A stretch of DNA of 64,000 nucleotides. Origin: Letharia columbiana (lineage: Eukaryota; Ascomycota; Lecanoromycetes; Lecanorales; Parmeliaceae). The notes beneath the pieces are model-generated. The model was not told the origin of the DNA, did no database searches, and saw only the letters and a program-made list of their open reading frames with translations. Below, piece by piece: positions 1 to 13,651 of the stretch; the first letter of the stretch is position 1, and each line of letters begins with the position of its first letter. A program made the position numbers and the translations under genes. The DNA is taken from the NCBI RefSeq assembly GCF_014066305.1, contig NW_023501108.1, forward strand, positions 191,479 to 255,478, in the 5' to 3' direction.

Positions 1-809
1 TTAAGATTATACTAATTATCTTAATAGTTAAAAGCTCTTAAATTATCTCCTCTAAAATTAACTTAATTAAAGTTTAAAATCGAGACTAATTATAAGATTA
101 TTTATTTATTATTAAGATATTTTATCTCTAAGATAAGTATTTATATTAAGACTTCTTTATAACGATAAAGATTTCTTTTCTCTTTTACTTTCGAGATTAA
201 GATTCTTACTCTTTTAATTAATATATCTCTATTAATAAGAATTAAAAACTATATAATTAATATTAAAACTAGATTTTTTTTTAAATTATACTTCTTCTAG
301 CGATAACTAAAATAACTAATTTTTAATCTCTATTATAAATATTTTATAATTAAATAAATATAAAATCTAGATACTCGCTATCTAATTCTTTAATATTTAT
401 AATATATAAATAAAAGCGTATTACTTCTTTATTTAGCGTATTTTATATAAAGAAGTTAATAATATTTTAAAGATCTTAATAATAATATAATTTAATTAAT
501 TATATAGCGATTTCGATAATTTTAACTAAATACGATATATTTTAACTCGCTTTATATTATTTTAAATAAAAAGTAAAAGCGTTTAAGCGATAGTTTTTAA
601 TCTTCGAATTATAAATAAATTATAATTATTTAAATTTAAAATAACTATTTTAAAATAGAAATTTTTTATATTAAAAAAATTAATAAAGTCTTTTATAATT
701 ATAATTATCTTTATTATAATAAATATAAATATCTAAAGATAATTATAGCTATAGCGGTAAGTTATATTATTATTAAAATAGTTATTAAATATAATTTAAA
801 TTTATAATC
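1..809 (-). mobile_element. Copia element D, leader and 5' internal fragment (RIP-degenerate)
   Basis: Extremely AT-rich sequence with almost no CpA/TpG. Read on the minus strand, the part next to the LTR at 810 begins with a RIP-mutated primer-binding site (gattataaatttaaat). It then resembles the leaders that follow the LTRs at 35036 and 34292, with shared words such as ataactatt and ctatagctataa. I infer the 5' untranslated leader, and perhaps the start of gag, of a minus-strand Ty1/copia-type element that runs off the left edge. No reading frame survives. The assignment of the leftmost few hundred bases is weaker than that of the LTR-proximal part. Confidence 0.55.
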
Positions 810-961
810 TATTAAAATATAAAGATAAAATACTTAGTTATATTAATTATAAAGTTTTATAAAAGAAAAGAGTAACTTAATATAAATATACTAAGGCGTA
901 TCACGTAACGTAGTCATATAACCGCCAAGACGCCAAGAGTCACGTGATCCGAATTTCAATA
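810..961 (-). repeat. 5' LTR of copia element D
   Basis: About 152 bp and homologous in reverse to the LTR at 41738-41887. It retains cgccaagacgccaagag and cacgtgatccgaatttcaata at its right end. The RIP-altered primer-binding site lies on its left, which fixes it as a 5' LTR read on the minus strand. It is only partly RIP-mutated: one intact cacgtg remains. Confidence 0.8.
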
Positions 962-3317
962 GATACGAAGTTTTTAGAGCTTATCGCGATTTTTCGCTAG
1001 ATTTACTCGCTCTTTTAGCTAAAGCTAACGCTTTTAAATTATTTAAATCTTAAATATATCGAGAGATAATAGCGAATAAATATCGAAAAATAGAATAAGA
1101 ACTTATTATATAGAAAGAAGTTAATTCTTTTATAGCTAATAATACTTAAATCTTAATAGATTTATTTTTAAATATATATATTTTAAATAGTAAATAAGTT
1201 TATAAACTTAAGCGAGATTTTATTAGAAAGATTATACGATATAAAGTTTAATAAATAATTTATAATTTTAAATAGCGCGAAGGCGTAGATTTTAATAAGA
1301 CTTTCGTCTTTATAATTAAGTCTATAAGTTATAAAGCGATTTTTATTTTAATAATAACTCTTAATTAAGAATTAAAGTAAATAAATATTAAAATTACTTT
1401 TTTTTATAATAATATAAAGAAAATTATCTATATAATATAATCTATAAACTTTAAAATTAATAATAAATATAAGATATATAAATTAAAGAAGGCGCTATAT
1501 AATTTAAAGTAATTCTTAAAAGTCTAATATAATATCCTCTTTATATATTTAAAGAAATTAGACTTTAAGTCTATTACGATTAATTTCTTAGTTTTTATTA
1601 ATAATATTATAATTATTATAATCTATATAAATAATATTCTTTTAATTAATCTTAATAAAATAAAAATTTAAAATATTAAAGATAAGCTTAGTAGTTATTT
1701 CGAAATAACTAATTTAAAATTATATATTTATTATCTAAATATAATTATTATTAGAGATTATATTAATTATATTATTCGACTTAATTAAATAGAGTATATT
1801 AAAAAGTTTTTTATTAAATATAATATATAGAAATTTAAAGATATATCTATTTTTATAGATATCGAAAGATATTAAATATTTAAAGAGAATTTTTAAATCT
1901 TTAAAGTCTTTTATATCGAGTATTAATTAATAATAAAATTATTAATATATATAATATTTGATATAAAATTAGATATTATATTTATAATCTTAATAATATC
2001 TCGATATAATTTAAACTTTAACGAAGTTTATTAAAAAGCGATTAAGCGGATCTTTCGCTATTTTAGATAAATCGTTAACTATTAACTTATTTTTAAAAGA
2101 GATTTAAAATCTTTAAGCGGCTATATTAATATCGATTAAATTAATAATTAAAATACTTATTACTTTATATTTAGATATATATTTAATATCGATAGCGAAG
2201 CTATTAATTAATTATCGAAGTAATAATCTATTATAATATTTTTAATTTATAAAATTAAATATATTAACTAAATATAAGCTATTAAGAAAATAATTTAATT
2301 ACGCGATTTATTAAATTAGTTTAATTTTAATAATAAATAAATATAAGTAATAATTATTTTTTATAATAATTAAGGCGTTATAGTACTAGCTAAAAACTTC
2401 TAATTTTATATTTATATTAAATATATTAATATTTAATATTATTATATATAAAAATAAATTATCGCTAAGAATATCGCTTTAGATTATATCTTTATTAATC
2501 GATAAATAGCTAATAGTCTTATTAAGGCCTTTAATAAAAATAAATTTAAGAGATTTTATTAATTTATTAGATTAAAATATCGCTTATAACTTTATTATAA
2601 AGAAGTTATCTACTTTAGAGAAGCTATTTTATTAATCTTTATATTATAAATAATTAACTCGAGTTATTATATTAAGTTTAACACTCTATAAACTCGCTAT
2701 TTTATATTAAAATAGCTATTTTCTTTAACGCTATTACCGCTATCGTTATTAAAACTTTTAAAGCTCTTTTAAGAAATTTATATCTATTCGTTATTAATAC
2801 TTTAAATATTATATCTTTAAATTATTATTATTAGCTATTATTACTAAGAATTAATTATCTAGAATAATCTTATAGAGATCTTATAATCGACGATATATAA
2901 CTAGGAGAATTTCTTTTAATTATTTTATTTAGCTATTCTTATAAATATCCTCTAATTTTAAATTAATCTATTTTTGATATACATTAGATAGCCTAAAAAT
3001 AAAAATTTTAAAAAATCGTTTTTTAATAAAAAGTAAAATTTAGATTATATTTAAGTAGGGTTATAATTTAATATAATTATTTTTAGATTTCGACTTTTTA
3101 CTTTATCTATCTTATTTTAAATATCGCGAACTTTAAATCTTATATTTTTTAATTTAATTTATAAGGGGGGGGATAAGGGTATAGAGGGATAAGAGGGGTA
3201 TGTTTTTACGCTAGCTATTTAATACTAACTTATCTTATCTATTCTATTTTAATATCGTTAATATTAAACTTTATATTTATTAGATTTCGCTTATAAAAGG
3301 ATACGTATAAAGGGGAG
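962..3317 (+). mobile_element. Copia element E, RT/RNase H part (RIP-degenerate)
   Basis: Plus-strand remnant of the 3' half of a copia pol gene. Around 1375-1420 the bases align to the conserved QMDVKTAFLYG block of copia reverse transcriptase, with C changed to T and G to A. At 1621-1641 atctatataaataatattctt is a RIP version of the (I)YVDDIL catalytic box. The preceding region (about 1140-1340) fits the upstream RT block, including a readable GVDFNKTF-like stretch near 1285. Downstream come the RNase H region, a 3' untranslated segment and a purine-rich tract (aaggggag) just before the LTR at 3318. The 5' half is absent: the fragment abuts the LTR of element D with no visible TSD. No open frame remains. 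Confidence 0.75.
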
Positions 3318-3469
3318 TATTGAAATTCGAATTATGTAACTCTTAGCGTCTTGATGGTTATATAATTACGTTATATAATACGCCTTAGCGCGTCTATATT
3401 AAGTCGCTCTTTTCTTCTATAGAACTCTATAGTTAATATAACTAAGTATCCTACCTTCATATTTTAATA
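3318..3469 (+). repeat. 3' LTR of copia element E
   Basis: A 152 bp LTR beginning tattgaaattcgaatta (TG mutated to TA) directly after the polypurine tract aggggag. It contains cgccttagcgcgt and ends ...attttaata. It matches the LTR at 41738-41887 along its length with RIP-type differences. Confidence 0.85.
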
Positions 3470-6025
3470 AAGTTTTAAATCTAATTTTTTAAAATAAATT
3501 ATTAGAGTATTATATTAAATTTTAAAGAGTTACTTTAAATCGTAAAATACCTTAATAAATTTATATATTTTATTTTTTTAATCTTTAGTTTTAAAGCTAG
3601 TAGGCTAAGTAATATAAATTATCTTTTGAATATTATTATATAAAAAAAAATTAATATCTATTTATTTAAATTTTTAATTTAAAATTATTATTAAAATAAA
3701 GATTATTTAATAATTTATAAATTTAATAATAAAGATAAAAATTTTATTAAAGTTAATTTCTTTTTATTATTTAAAATTATAAATAATTTAACGAGCTTTA
3801 TATTAAATAATTTTCTTTATAAAATTATATTTAAGCTTATAAATTTATTAATCTTCTAAAATATATATATTTAATAAGAGATTTATTAGAGTTTAAATTC
3901 TATTAATAATAAATAAATTAATTTCTTCTTTTATAATAATTTCTTAATATATCTTATAATAAGAGTTTAATATAATTTTTTTTATAAGTTTAAAATTTAT
4001 AGAATTTAAAAGAAAAGGCTTTTATTAATAGCGCTAGAGAATTTAGAAAAAAATCTTTATATATCTTTAAGATATCGAATAAACGATTTATCGCTAAAAT
4101 TAAATTATAATTATTTATAAAATAAATAATAAATCTAAAAGACGCTATTATAAAAGTTATAGAGAGAGTTTTATTATTAAATATATTAGATAATTATTTT
4201 TCTAAAGATTTTAAATTAATTAAAGCTACTAATTAAGCTCTTTTAGAGATTTAAATAAAATGAAATAAATTATTAGCTTTATCTTTAATAGAAATTATTT
4301 ATCTTTTTTAATAATTCTTCTTTAAAATTATAAATAAAGAGAGAAAATAGTTTAAAAATAATTAATAGTTTTAATAAGTCGACGACTATTATAATAAACT
4401 ATTATTTTAATATTATTATATATATCCTTTTTTAAAATAAAAAATATAAATTTAAAAGAAATATTATTAAATTACTTAATATTCGAGATAATAATAATTT
4501 TATTATTATTTAAAAGTATATAATAAAAATAATTTTAATAATTTATAAATTATAAATTATCTTTTAATTATATAATTTCAATACTTTTTTTAATTAATAG
4601 TTTTAAATATAATTTAATAAAAATTTATTTATTTAATAATATATAGATAAAAAATCTTAAGAAAGAAATTAATATAAATTTTAAGAGAAATAATATTTTA
4701 TTTAATTATAAGTTAATAATTATATAAATAATTTTTAATATAAATAAACTCGATTTAATACTTCTTTAATAGATTACTTTTTTTAAATATTATATTAATT
4801 TTATACTAAATAATAATATCTCATTATTTAAATTTATTATTTATTTAGAATTATTTTAATATAATATCTTTTTAAATAATTTTTCTAAATAAATAAAAGA
4901 TTTTTATTTTATAATTTTATAATTTTATATTATAATTAAAGTGAAAGCGAGTATAATTATTATTATTATATTTTATATTATTAAGAAAAAGCTTAAATAT
5001 AATAAAAATAAATTTATTAGACTTATTTAATAAAAGATAAATATTAAAATATAGAGTAAAATTATTTAAAAAGATAATTATAAATATATAGTTATTATAG
5101 AAAATATTAAATAATTTTTAAAAAATTATATAAATTAAGTTATTCTTTTATATTTTAAAAATAATATAGTATTTATAGAGCTTTATTTTAAAATTAATTA
5201 TAAAATATAACTTATAAATATTATTAAAAAAAGATTTATTTTAATATATATTTTAATTATCTTTTTAATATTTTAAGTATTTAAATAATTTATATAGATA
5301 TATTATATATAAAATATCCTTATATATTTAAAACTTTTATTAATTAAAGGATTTTATAAATTTAATAAAAAACTTATTATAAATAAGATTTTTTTTATTA
5401 ATAATAATTAAGATTAAAGAGATATTTTTTTAAATATTAAGCGTATAAAGATAGCTTTAAATATATTTAAAAAAAATTATTTTTCTATAAAAAGATCGTC
5501 GAGAATAAAAGAAAGTAAATATTATTACTTCTCTAATTATCTTTTAAAAATTAAATTAAAATTATATTTAAATATATATTAAATATTATTAAAAGTTTAA
5601 ATACGCTTAATATTTTTAATTTTAAAGTTAATATTATTAAAATTAAAAGTTATATAATTATTATTAATAAATTTATTAATAAAATAAAATTCTTAAAATT
5701 TAGAGAAGATTTTAAAGATTAAGAAATTATAAATAATATATTAAATATATATATAATTATAAAATTAAAAAAAGAATATTATTATTATAATAGAAAGTAT
5801 AATAATAAAAGCTTTATTTAAAACTTTAATCTTAAAAGATTTATAGATTTTATTATTTAAGATTTAAGAATTAATAATAAATATAATAGCGATATAAATA
5901 ATAAAATAGCGTATTATTATAAATTAATTATTTATAATAACTACTTTAACGCTAAAAAATTAATTTTTTTTTAAACTTTTTAAATTTAAATTTAATATTA
6001 TTATTATTATTTTCTTAATTATCTT

Positions 6026-8486
6026 TTTTATAATAGAATAAGGTAGGGCTGAACTAGAAAACCTTGAATTTGTATGTGCAGCCAATCATAAATTCGGGGT
6101 TATTACGCCTTTTAGCTAGACTCACTGAGTCAGCCCGCTAGCCCTCCCGAGCTCCCTCATCAAAAATTTGTGTGTAGAAGTTTTACACTCTGAAATAACC
6201 AGCTCCCTACGGATGCTATTTCTTCATAATTTCGTAAATTGTAGAGTTCGATATGCGCTTTCTAACGCTGTAAAAATAATGAAGTTTGGCCTACTATTGG
6301 TGGATGAAATGAACATTCAAATATGGTAGTTATGGTAGCCACACACCAGACGCGTCCGGGATCGGATAATAATCCTTCCACCTGTTTGTGTAACCATTCT
6401 TCTTCCACCATTCTACCAATTCTACCAATTCCATCAATATGAACACAATCGTCTTCGGTTTCAGGCATGTACACCCCTTTTGCCCGCCTCTTAGAGCCCC
6501 TACTAACGCCCCCAGGCCACCCCTCGGCGAATCCGCTACTGCTGGCAATCGAGGCCGCAAGCGAGCCCAACAGCTACCTACTACTGCTCATAAACGCGTT
6601 GGAAGGCCCTCAAAGAGCCCGAACGGATACGTCCTCCCCTACATACTCCTCCCAAGCCAGCTCCTGAAAATATGATAATCACACCAGACGCGTCCGGGAT
6701 CGGATAATAATCCTTCCACCTATTTGTGTAACCATTCTTCTTCCACCATTCTACCAATTCTACCAATTCTACCAATTCCACCAATATGAACACATTTACC
6801 CTCGGTACCCTCGCACTCAGTTGAATAAGAGGAGGATCTACAACAGGCGAATGCGGAGAACACTGCGGAGAACATTGCGGAGACAGTCATCAGCAGCAGT
6901 GACACAACAGGCCTACTCTCCACGATCTCACACCAATCCACTCAGCCAGTGCAAGAGAAGTCAATACAGCAGGTGAATGCGGAGAACACTACGGAGAAAC
7001 CAAGCGGCAACAAGGCCACCATCGTCAAGAACACGGCTCAGCTCTCCAAGATCCCACGTCATATCAGTCATCCACTCAGTCATCCACTCAGTCAGCCATC
7101 CACTCAGTCAGCCACTCAGCTAGCCACTCAGTCTGATACTCTACAAGAGGAGGAGCAAGAGGAGGAACTACAACAGGCAAATGCGGAGAACACTGCGGAG
7201 AAACCAAGCGGCAACAAGGCCACCATCGTCAAGAACACGGCTCAGCTCTCCAAGATCCCACGTCATATCAGTCATCCACTCAGTCAGCCACTCAGCTAGC
7301 CACTCAGTCTGATACTCTACAAGAGGAGGAGCAAGAGGAGGAACTACAACAGGCAAATGCGGAGAACACTGCGGAGAAACCAAGCGGCAACAAGGCCACC
7401 ATCGTCAAGAACACGGCTCAGCTCTCCAAGATCCCACGTCATATGCTCTCCACGGTTCCACATCAAATCATCACTCAGCAAGCGGAGAACACCACTGCAA
7501 CTTAGCCTGTCATCCCCACTACATTAAGGAGTAAGAGGAGGAACTACAACAGGCAAATGCGGAGAACACTGCGGAGAAACCAAGCGGCAACAAGGCCCCC
7601 AGCACCAAGAACACGGCTCAGCTCTCCAAGATCCCACATCATATACTCTCCACGGTTCCACATCAAATCATCACTCAGCAAGCGGAGAACACCACTGCAA
7701 CTTAGCCTGTCATCCCCACTTGCATTAAGGAGTAAGAGGAGGAACTACAACAGGCAAATGCGGAGAACACTGCGGAGAAACCAAGCGGCAACAAGGCCCC
7801 CAGCACCAAGAACACGGCTCAGCTCTCCAAGATCCCACATCATATGCTCTCCACGGTTCCATATCAAATTATCACTCAGCAAGCGGAGAACACCACTGCA
7901 ACTTAGCCTGTCATCCCCACTGCATTAAGGAGTAAGAGAAGGAACTACAACAGGCAAATGCGGAGAACACTGCGGAGAACACTATGGAGAACACTGCGGA
8001 GAAACCAAGCGGCAACAAGGCCCCCAGCACCAAGAACACGGCTCAGCTCTCCAAGATCCCACGTCATATGCTCTCCAATGCATATTTGAACGAATTGAAA
8101 CCATCCGATGTCTACAGCTATTTCATTATTCGAAAATTTCACTGCGGCAGGAGATATTGTGAGATTCACACCACTAATTAGCACGTTGTCTCCATTTCTT
8201 TCCGGTATTTCGATACTTCTTGCCATAAGAATATGGCCTTTCTCTATTTTTTGTGGGCAATTATTACGGATCAATCCTTCACACTTAATACACCTTCCTA
8301 ATTAGGCCTTAGCGCGCCTCTCTCCGCACATATATACCTGTATATCACATAGATCAAATCAATTTTATAGTAGTGGAAGTAGGTCAAAAACGCACAGCAA
8401 GCGATCAGAGTTCGATTTGACTTAGGGCTAGGGCTAAAATTCGATTTGACTTAGAAAAATCCAACTCCATTTGACTTAGAAAAATG
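6026..8486 (-). mobile_element. H-family element, long form H1 (least RIP-mutated copy)
   Basis: Starts at a slightly trimmed agaataaggtagggctg end and runs through a tandem-repeat array to ...gacttagaaaaatccaact, where it is cut off before the usual ...GGCCTTTACTTG end. Unlike its surroundings it still has many CpA and TpG dinucleotides, so it gives the best view of the family's original sequence. Partly or heavily RIP-mutated relatives lie at 9010-10746, 12198-16015, 8487-11111 (reverse) and 33833-49896 (reverse). It has no transposase-like frame; short ORFs inside are by-products of the repeats. I infer a non-autonomous DNA element. Confidence 0.6.
6950..8075. repeat. Tandem array of ~200 bp units (first unit 176 bp) inside H1
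   Basis: The anchor ggaggaactacaacaggc recurs at 7161, 7337, 7537 and 7738, and with one change at 7938, so the spacings are 176, 200, 201 and 200 bp. Each unit has a core, aatgcggagaacactgcgg...ccaagcggcaacaaggcc...ggctcagctctccaagatccca. One of two linkers follows: a short one rich in cactcagtca repeats (6950-7330), or a longer one with ctccacggttcca...gcaacttagcctgtcatcccc (7440-7935). Because 201 is divisible by three, some frames stay open over two units (7557-7928), but the product is arginine/serine-rich and nothing supports coding. Degenerate copies occur at about 9830-10230, 13050-13600, 15300-15560 and, reversed, 48420-48720. Confidence 0.85.
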
Positions 8487-11111
8487 AAAGAATATATTTA
8501 TTTAAGCTCTTTTTAATAATTTTTTAATATGTTTATAAGTAGTAATAGATAGCTATTAGCTAGCTTACTTATGATCTTAATTATTAATAATAATAATAAA
8601 TTCGTTAAGAGATAGCTTAAAGATATTAATAGAGGCTTTAAGAGGTAGATAAAAGAGAGATATATATTTAAATTAAACGCGTTTAGTGTAATTATAATAT
8701 TTAAATATTAGTTTAATTTATCTATCGCTAACTTAAGAGAAGTATATAGAGGAGAATATATTTATTTAAGCTCTTTTTAAGAATCTTTTAATACGTTTAT
8801 AAGTAATAATAAATAGTTATTAAATTTATTTATGATCTTAATTACTAATAATAATAGATTTATTAAAAAATAGTTTAAAGACGTTAATAAGAAATTTAAA
8901 AGATAAGGAAAAGAAATATATATCTTAAATATTTAGTAATATTTAAACGAGGGGTATTAAGGGCGAATTTATTTATAATTAATAAATTAATAGAATTATA
9001 GAAGAAATATTAGTATATATAATAGAATAAGATAGAGCTAAACTAGAAAATCTTGAATTTATATATATAGTTAATTATAAATTTAAGGTTATTACGTCTT
9101 TTAGCTAGATTAACTAAGTTAGTCTACTAGCCCTTCTAAGCTCCCTTATTAAAAATCTATATATAGAAGTTTTATACTCTAAAATAATTAGCTTTTTATA
9201 GATACTATTTCTTTATAATTTCGTAATTTATAGAGCTTAGTGTGCGCTTTCTAACGCTATAAAAATAATAAAGTTTAATCTACTATTAGTAGATTAGATA
9301 GATATTCAAATATTGTAGTTATATTAAACGCGTTCGGGATCAGATAATAATTCTTTTACCTATTTATTTATTTGTGTAATTATTATTCTTTCATTACTCT
9401 ATTAATTCTATTAATTCCATTAATATAAATATAATTATTCTCGATATCCCTCGCGGAAACGTTACTAAACGCTTTAGGCATATATACCCCTTTTACCCGC
9501 CTCTTAGAGTCTCTACTAACGCCCTTAGGCCACCTTTAACGAATTCGTTATTACTGGTAATCGAGGCTATAAACGAGCTTAATAGCTATCTACTACTGCT
9601 TATAGACGCGTTAGAAAGCCCTTAAAAAGAGCTTGAACGGATTTACAGCCATCGTTTTTCCCTATATACTACTCAATTAGCCGCTTAATTAATACTACTT
9701 ACTCTATTAGCTCAGTAATCCACTTAGTCAGATCGTCAGCCAGTTACTTAGTTATCCACTTAGTTAGCCACTCAGCTAGCCACTTAGTCTAATACTCTAT
9801 AAGAGAAGAAGTAAGAGGAGGAACTATAATAGGTAAATGCGGAGAATACTGCGGAGAAATTAAGCGGCAACAAGGCCCCCAGCACTAAGAACACGGCTCA
9901 GCTCTCCAAGATCCCACGTTATATGCTCTCCACGGTTCCACATCAAATCATCACTCAGCAAGCGGAGAACACCACTGCAACTTAGCCTGTCATCCCCACT
10001 GTATTAAGGAGTAAGAGGAGGAACTACAACAGGCAAATGCGGAGAACACTGCGGAGAACACTATGGAGAATACTGCGGAGAAACCAAGCGGTAACAAGGC
10101 CACCATCGTCAAGAACACGGCTCAGCTCTCCAAGATCCCACGTTATATGCTCTCCACGGTTCCACATCAAATCATTACTTAGCAAGCGGAGAACACCACT
10201 ACAACTTGGCCTGTCATTCCCCACTGTATTAATATGGTATATCACTACAATAACGTCATAAGAGGAGGATCTACTATTACAGTCAATTGGGCCTCTATAG
10301 GAGGAATATCGGACGATACATATTTAAACGAATTAAAACCGTCCGATGTCTACAGCTATTTCATTATTCGAAAGATTTTACTGCGATAGGAGATATTGTG
10401 GGATTCACACCACTAATTAGCACGTTGTCTTCATTTCTTTTCGATATTTCGATACTTCTTGCCATAAGAATATAGTCTTTCTCTATTTTTTATAAGTGAT
10501 TATTACGGACTATTACGGATTTAATTCTTTATACTTAATATACCTTTCTAATTAAGCCTTAGCGCGCCTCTCTTCGTATATATATATCTATATATTATAT
10601 AGATTAAATTAATTTTATAGTAGTAAAAGTAGGTTAAAAACGTATAGTAAGCGATTAGAGTTCGATTTAACTTAGGACTAGGGCTAAAATTCGATTTAAC
10701 TTAGAAAAATCCAACTTTATAAATTTAATTCATAGGCCTTTACTTGTAATTATATAAATAGATAAAAGAATTATTAATTAATCTTAAACGCGTTTAATAT
10801 AATTACGATATTTAAATATTAATTTAATCTATTAATAATAGATTAAACTTTATTATTTTTATAACGTTAAAAAGCGTATATTAAGCTCTATAATTTACGA
10901 AATTATAAAAAAATAATATCTATAGAGAGCTAATTATTTTAGAGTATAAAACTTCTATATATAAATTTTTAATAAGAAAGCTTAAAAGAGCTAGCGAGCT
11001 AATTTAGTTAGTCTAGCTAAAAGACGTAATAACCTCGAATTTATAATTAATTATATATATAAATTTAAGATTTTTAAACTTAGCTCTATCTTATTCTTTT
11101 ATATATACTAA
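8487..11111 (+). mobile_element. H-family long element, outer copy split by H2
   Basis: 8487-9009 is a RIP-mutated reverse copy of about 6330-6660, partly duplicated (the segment starting gaatatatttatttaagctc occurs at about 8487 and again near 8752). 10747-11111 is the reverse copy of the 6034-6400 end and finishes ...ttatatatactaa before host copia sequence resumes. The interval 9010-10746 is a second H element in the opposite orientation. Removing it rejoins ...gaagaaata to taattatataaat, which matches the reverse of 6375-6400. The left terminus is missing. Confidence 0.6.
9010..10746 (-). mobile_element. H-family long element H2, both ends present
   Basis: Left end ttagtatatataatagaata and right end ggcctttacttg, 1,737 bp. 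This is the most complete uninterrupted long copy. RIP is patchy: the left part is strongly mutated, while 9840-10230 and 10270-10470 keep CpA-rich tandem-repeat and flank sequence nearly identical to H1. It is inserted between A and T of another H element, with no TSD. Confidence 0.65.
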
Positions 11112-12039
11112 TATAAATTTAAAAAATTTAAAATTTTTATTTTTATTATAAAGATTATAATTTTAATTATAAATTTTATAATATTAAATATATTAGTTAT
11201 CTAGATTTTTATAAAAATAATAAATCTTTTAATTCTTATTAATAGTAAAGAGATATTTTTTAAATAAATTATTAATTTTATATAATAAGATAGATTAATA
11301 AACTAATTAATATAAGTCTATAACTTATCTTTATAGATAATAAAAATAAGAGATTTTAGTCTTTAAATGATAAAGCTAAAAATATCTAATTCGCGAGATT
11401 TTTTTTAAGATTTTTTAGATAATTATGGCGTTAATATAGCTCTTAATAAAATCGCATAGATTATTCTTATATCGAGTTTTTATTATAATATAAAATTTAT
11501 AATATATATTAATTTATATTATAATATCTATATTAATAATAATTTTAAAAATATTTTTTTATAAATTATTAATCGATTATAGCTCTTATAATAATTACTA
11601 AATAAGAGATTAATTAAATAATATTAATTTTAATATAATATTAAAGATCTAATAGTATAAAGAAATTCTATATATCTCACTTTTATTTATAATAATTAAA
11701 AGTATTTTTAAATATAAGAATTTAATAAAGTTAATTTTAATTAGTTAAAAGCTTAATATTAATATATTTAAATATAATATTATTTATAAAAAATTAAATT
11801 AATTTAATTTTTAATAATATAAAGCTTTAATAAGAGCTTAAGTTTAAGAATAAGATTTATAATATAATAGAATTTAATAAAATAAATAAAGTAGACGATA
11901 TTAATAAAATTAGCTTTACTCTAAACTTAAAAAGCTTTTTATTTAAAATCAATTTTAATAATAATTTAAAAATAAATAAAATAAAATTAATATAAAATTA
12001 ATATAAAAAATTAAAGTATACTCGCTATTAATATTATCT

Positions 12040-12090
12040 ATATTATCTTTTTTTTTTCTATATTATCTATATTATCTATATTATCTATAT
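12040..12090. repeat. Short AT-rich tandem repeat (tattatcta units)
   Basis: Consecutive copies of ctatattat / tattatctata within the RIP-mutated copia element C, preceded by a run of t. This is simple-sequence expansion with no other visible signal. Confidence 0.6.
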
Positions 12091-13651
12091 TTATAATTAT
12101 TTAAAGTGTATAAGAGAAATCTCGCTAAATTCTAAAGTTAGCTTAATATAACTTAAAGCGTTATTTAAAAAAAGATCTTATATTATAATTTATAATATTA
12201 ATATATATAAAAGAATAAGATAGAGCTAAATTAGAAAATCTTAAATTTATATATATAGTTAATTATAAATTCGAGGTTATTATATCTTTTAATTAGACTA
12301 TCTAAGTTAGCCCGCTAGCTCTCTCGCGTTTCTCTTATTAAAAATTTATATATAAAAGTCTTATACTTTAAAGTACTTAGTCTACGATATATATAATTAC
12401 TTTATAATTTCTTAAATTATAAAGCTCGCTTTATACTTTCTAACGCTATAAAAATTATAAAGTTTAATTTACTATTAATAGATTAAATAGATATTTAAAT
12501 ATAATAGTTATAATAGTTATATCAGACGTATTCGAAATTAAATAATAATTCTTTTATCTATTTATATAATTATTCTTCTTTTATTATTTTATTAATTTAT
12601 TAATATAAATATAATTATTCTTAATACTTCTCGCGGAAACGTTATCAAACGCTTTAGATATATATATCTCTTTTACCCGTTCTTAAAGCCTTTATTAACG
12701 CCTCTAGACTACTTCTTAATAAATTTATTATTATTAATAATCGAGGCCGTAAGCGAGCTTAATAGCTATTTATTATTATTTATAAACGCGTTAGAAAACT
12801 CTTAAAAAGAGTTTAAACGAATATATTCTCTTTTATATATTTTTTTAAGTTAGCGATAAATAAGTTAAATTAATATTTAAATATTATAATTATATTAGAC
12901 GCGTTTGAGATCGAATAATAATTCTTTCATCTATTTATATAATTATTCTTCTTTTATTATTCTATTAATTCTATTAATTCTATTAATTCTATTAATTTCA
13001 TTAATATAAATATATTTACTCTCGATACTCTCGCACTTAATTAAATAAGAGAAGAATCTATAATAGACGAATACGAAGAATATTATAGAGAATATTATAA
13101 AGATAATTATTAGCAGTAATAATATAATAGACTTACTCTTTATAATCTTATATTAATTTATTTAGCTAGTATAAGAGAAGTTAATATAATAGACGAATAT
13201 AAAGAATATTATAAAGAAATTAAGCGATAATAAAACTCTTAATATTAAGAATACGACTTAGCTCTTTAAAATCTTACGTTATATACTCTCTACGATTTTA
13301 TATTAAATTATTATTTAATAAGCGAAGAATACTATTATAATTTAGTTTATTATCTCTACTATATTAGAAAGTAAGAGAAGAAACTATAATAGATAAATGC
13401 GGAGAATACTATAAAGAATATTATAGAGAATACTACGAAGAAACTAAGCGCTAATAAAATTATTATTATTAGAAATACGACTTAGCTCTTCAAGATTTCA
13501 CATTATATACTCTCTACGATTTTATATTAAATTATTACTTAGTAAGCGAAGAATACTATTATAACTTAATCTATTATTTCTATTATATTAATATAATATA
13601 TTACTATAATAACGTTATAAGAGAAGAATCTACTATAATAATTATAGTTAA

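Noticed and set aside
7557..7928. 123-codon plus-strand ORF (arginine/serine-rich)
   Set aside because: It is two units of the 201 bp tandem repeat read in one frame. The other frames are equally open in places, and there is no conserved motif.
6950..8075. Possible CRISPR array
   Set aside because: Units of 176-201 bp are nearly identical along their whole length, without unique spacers, and the sequence is eukaryotic.
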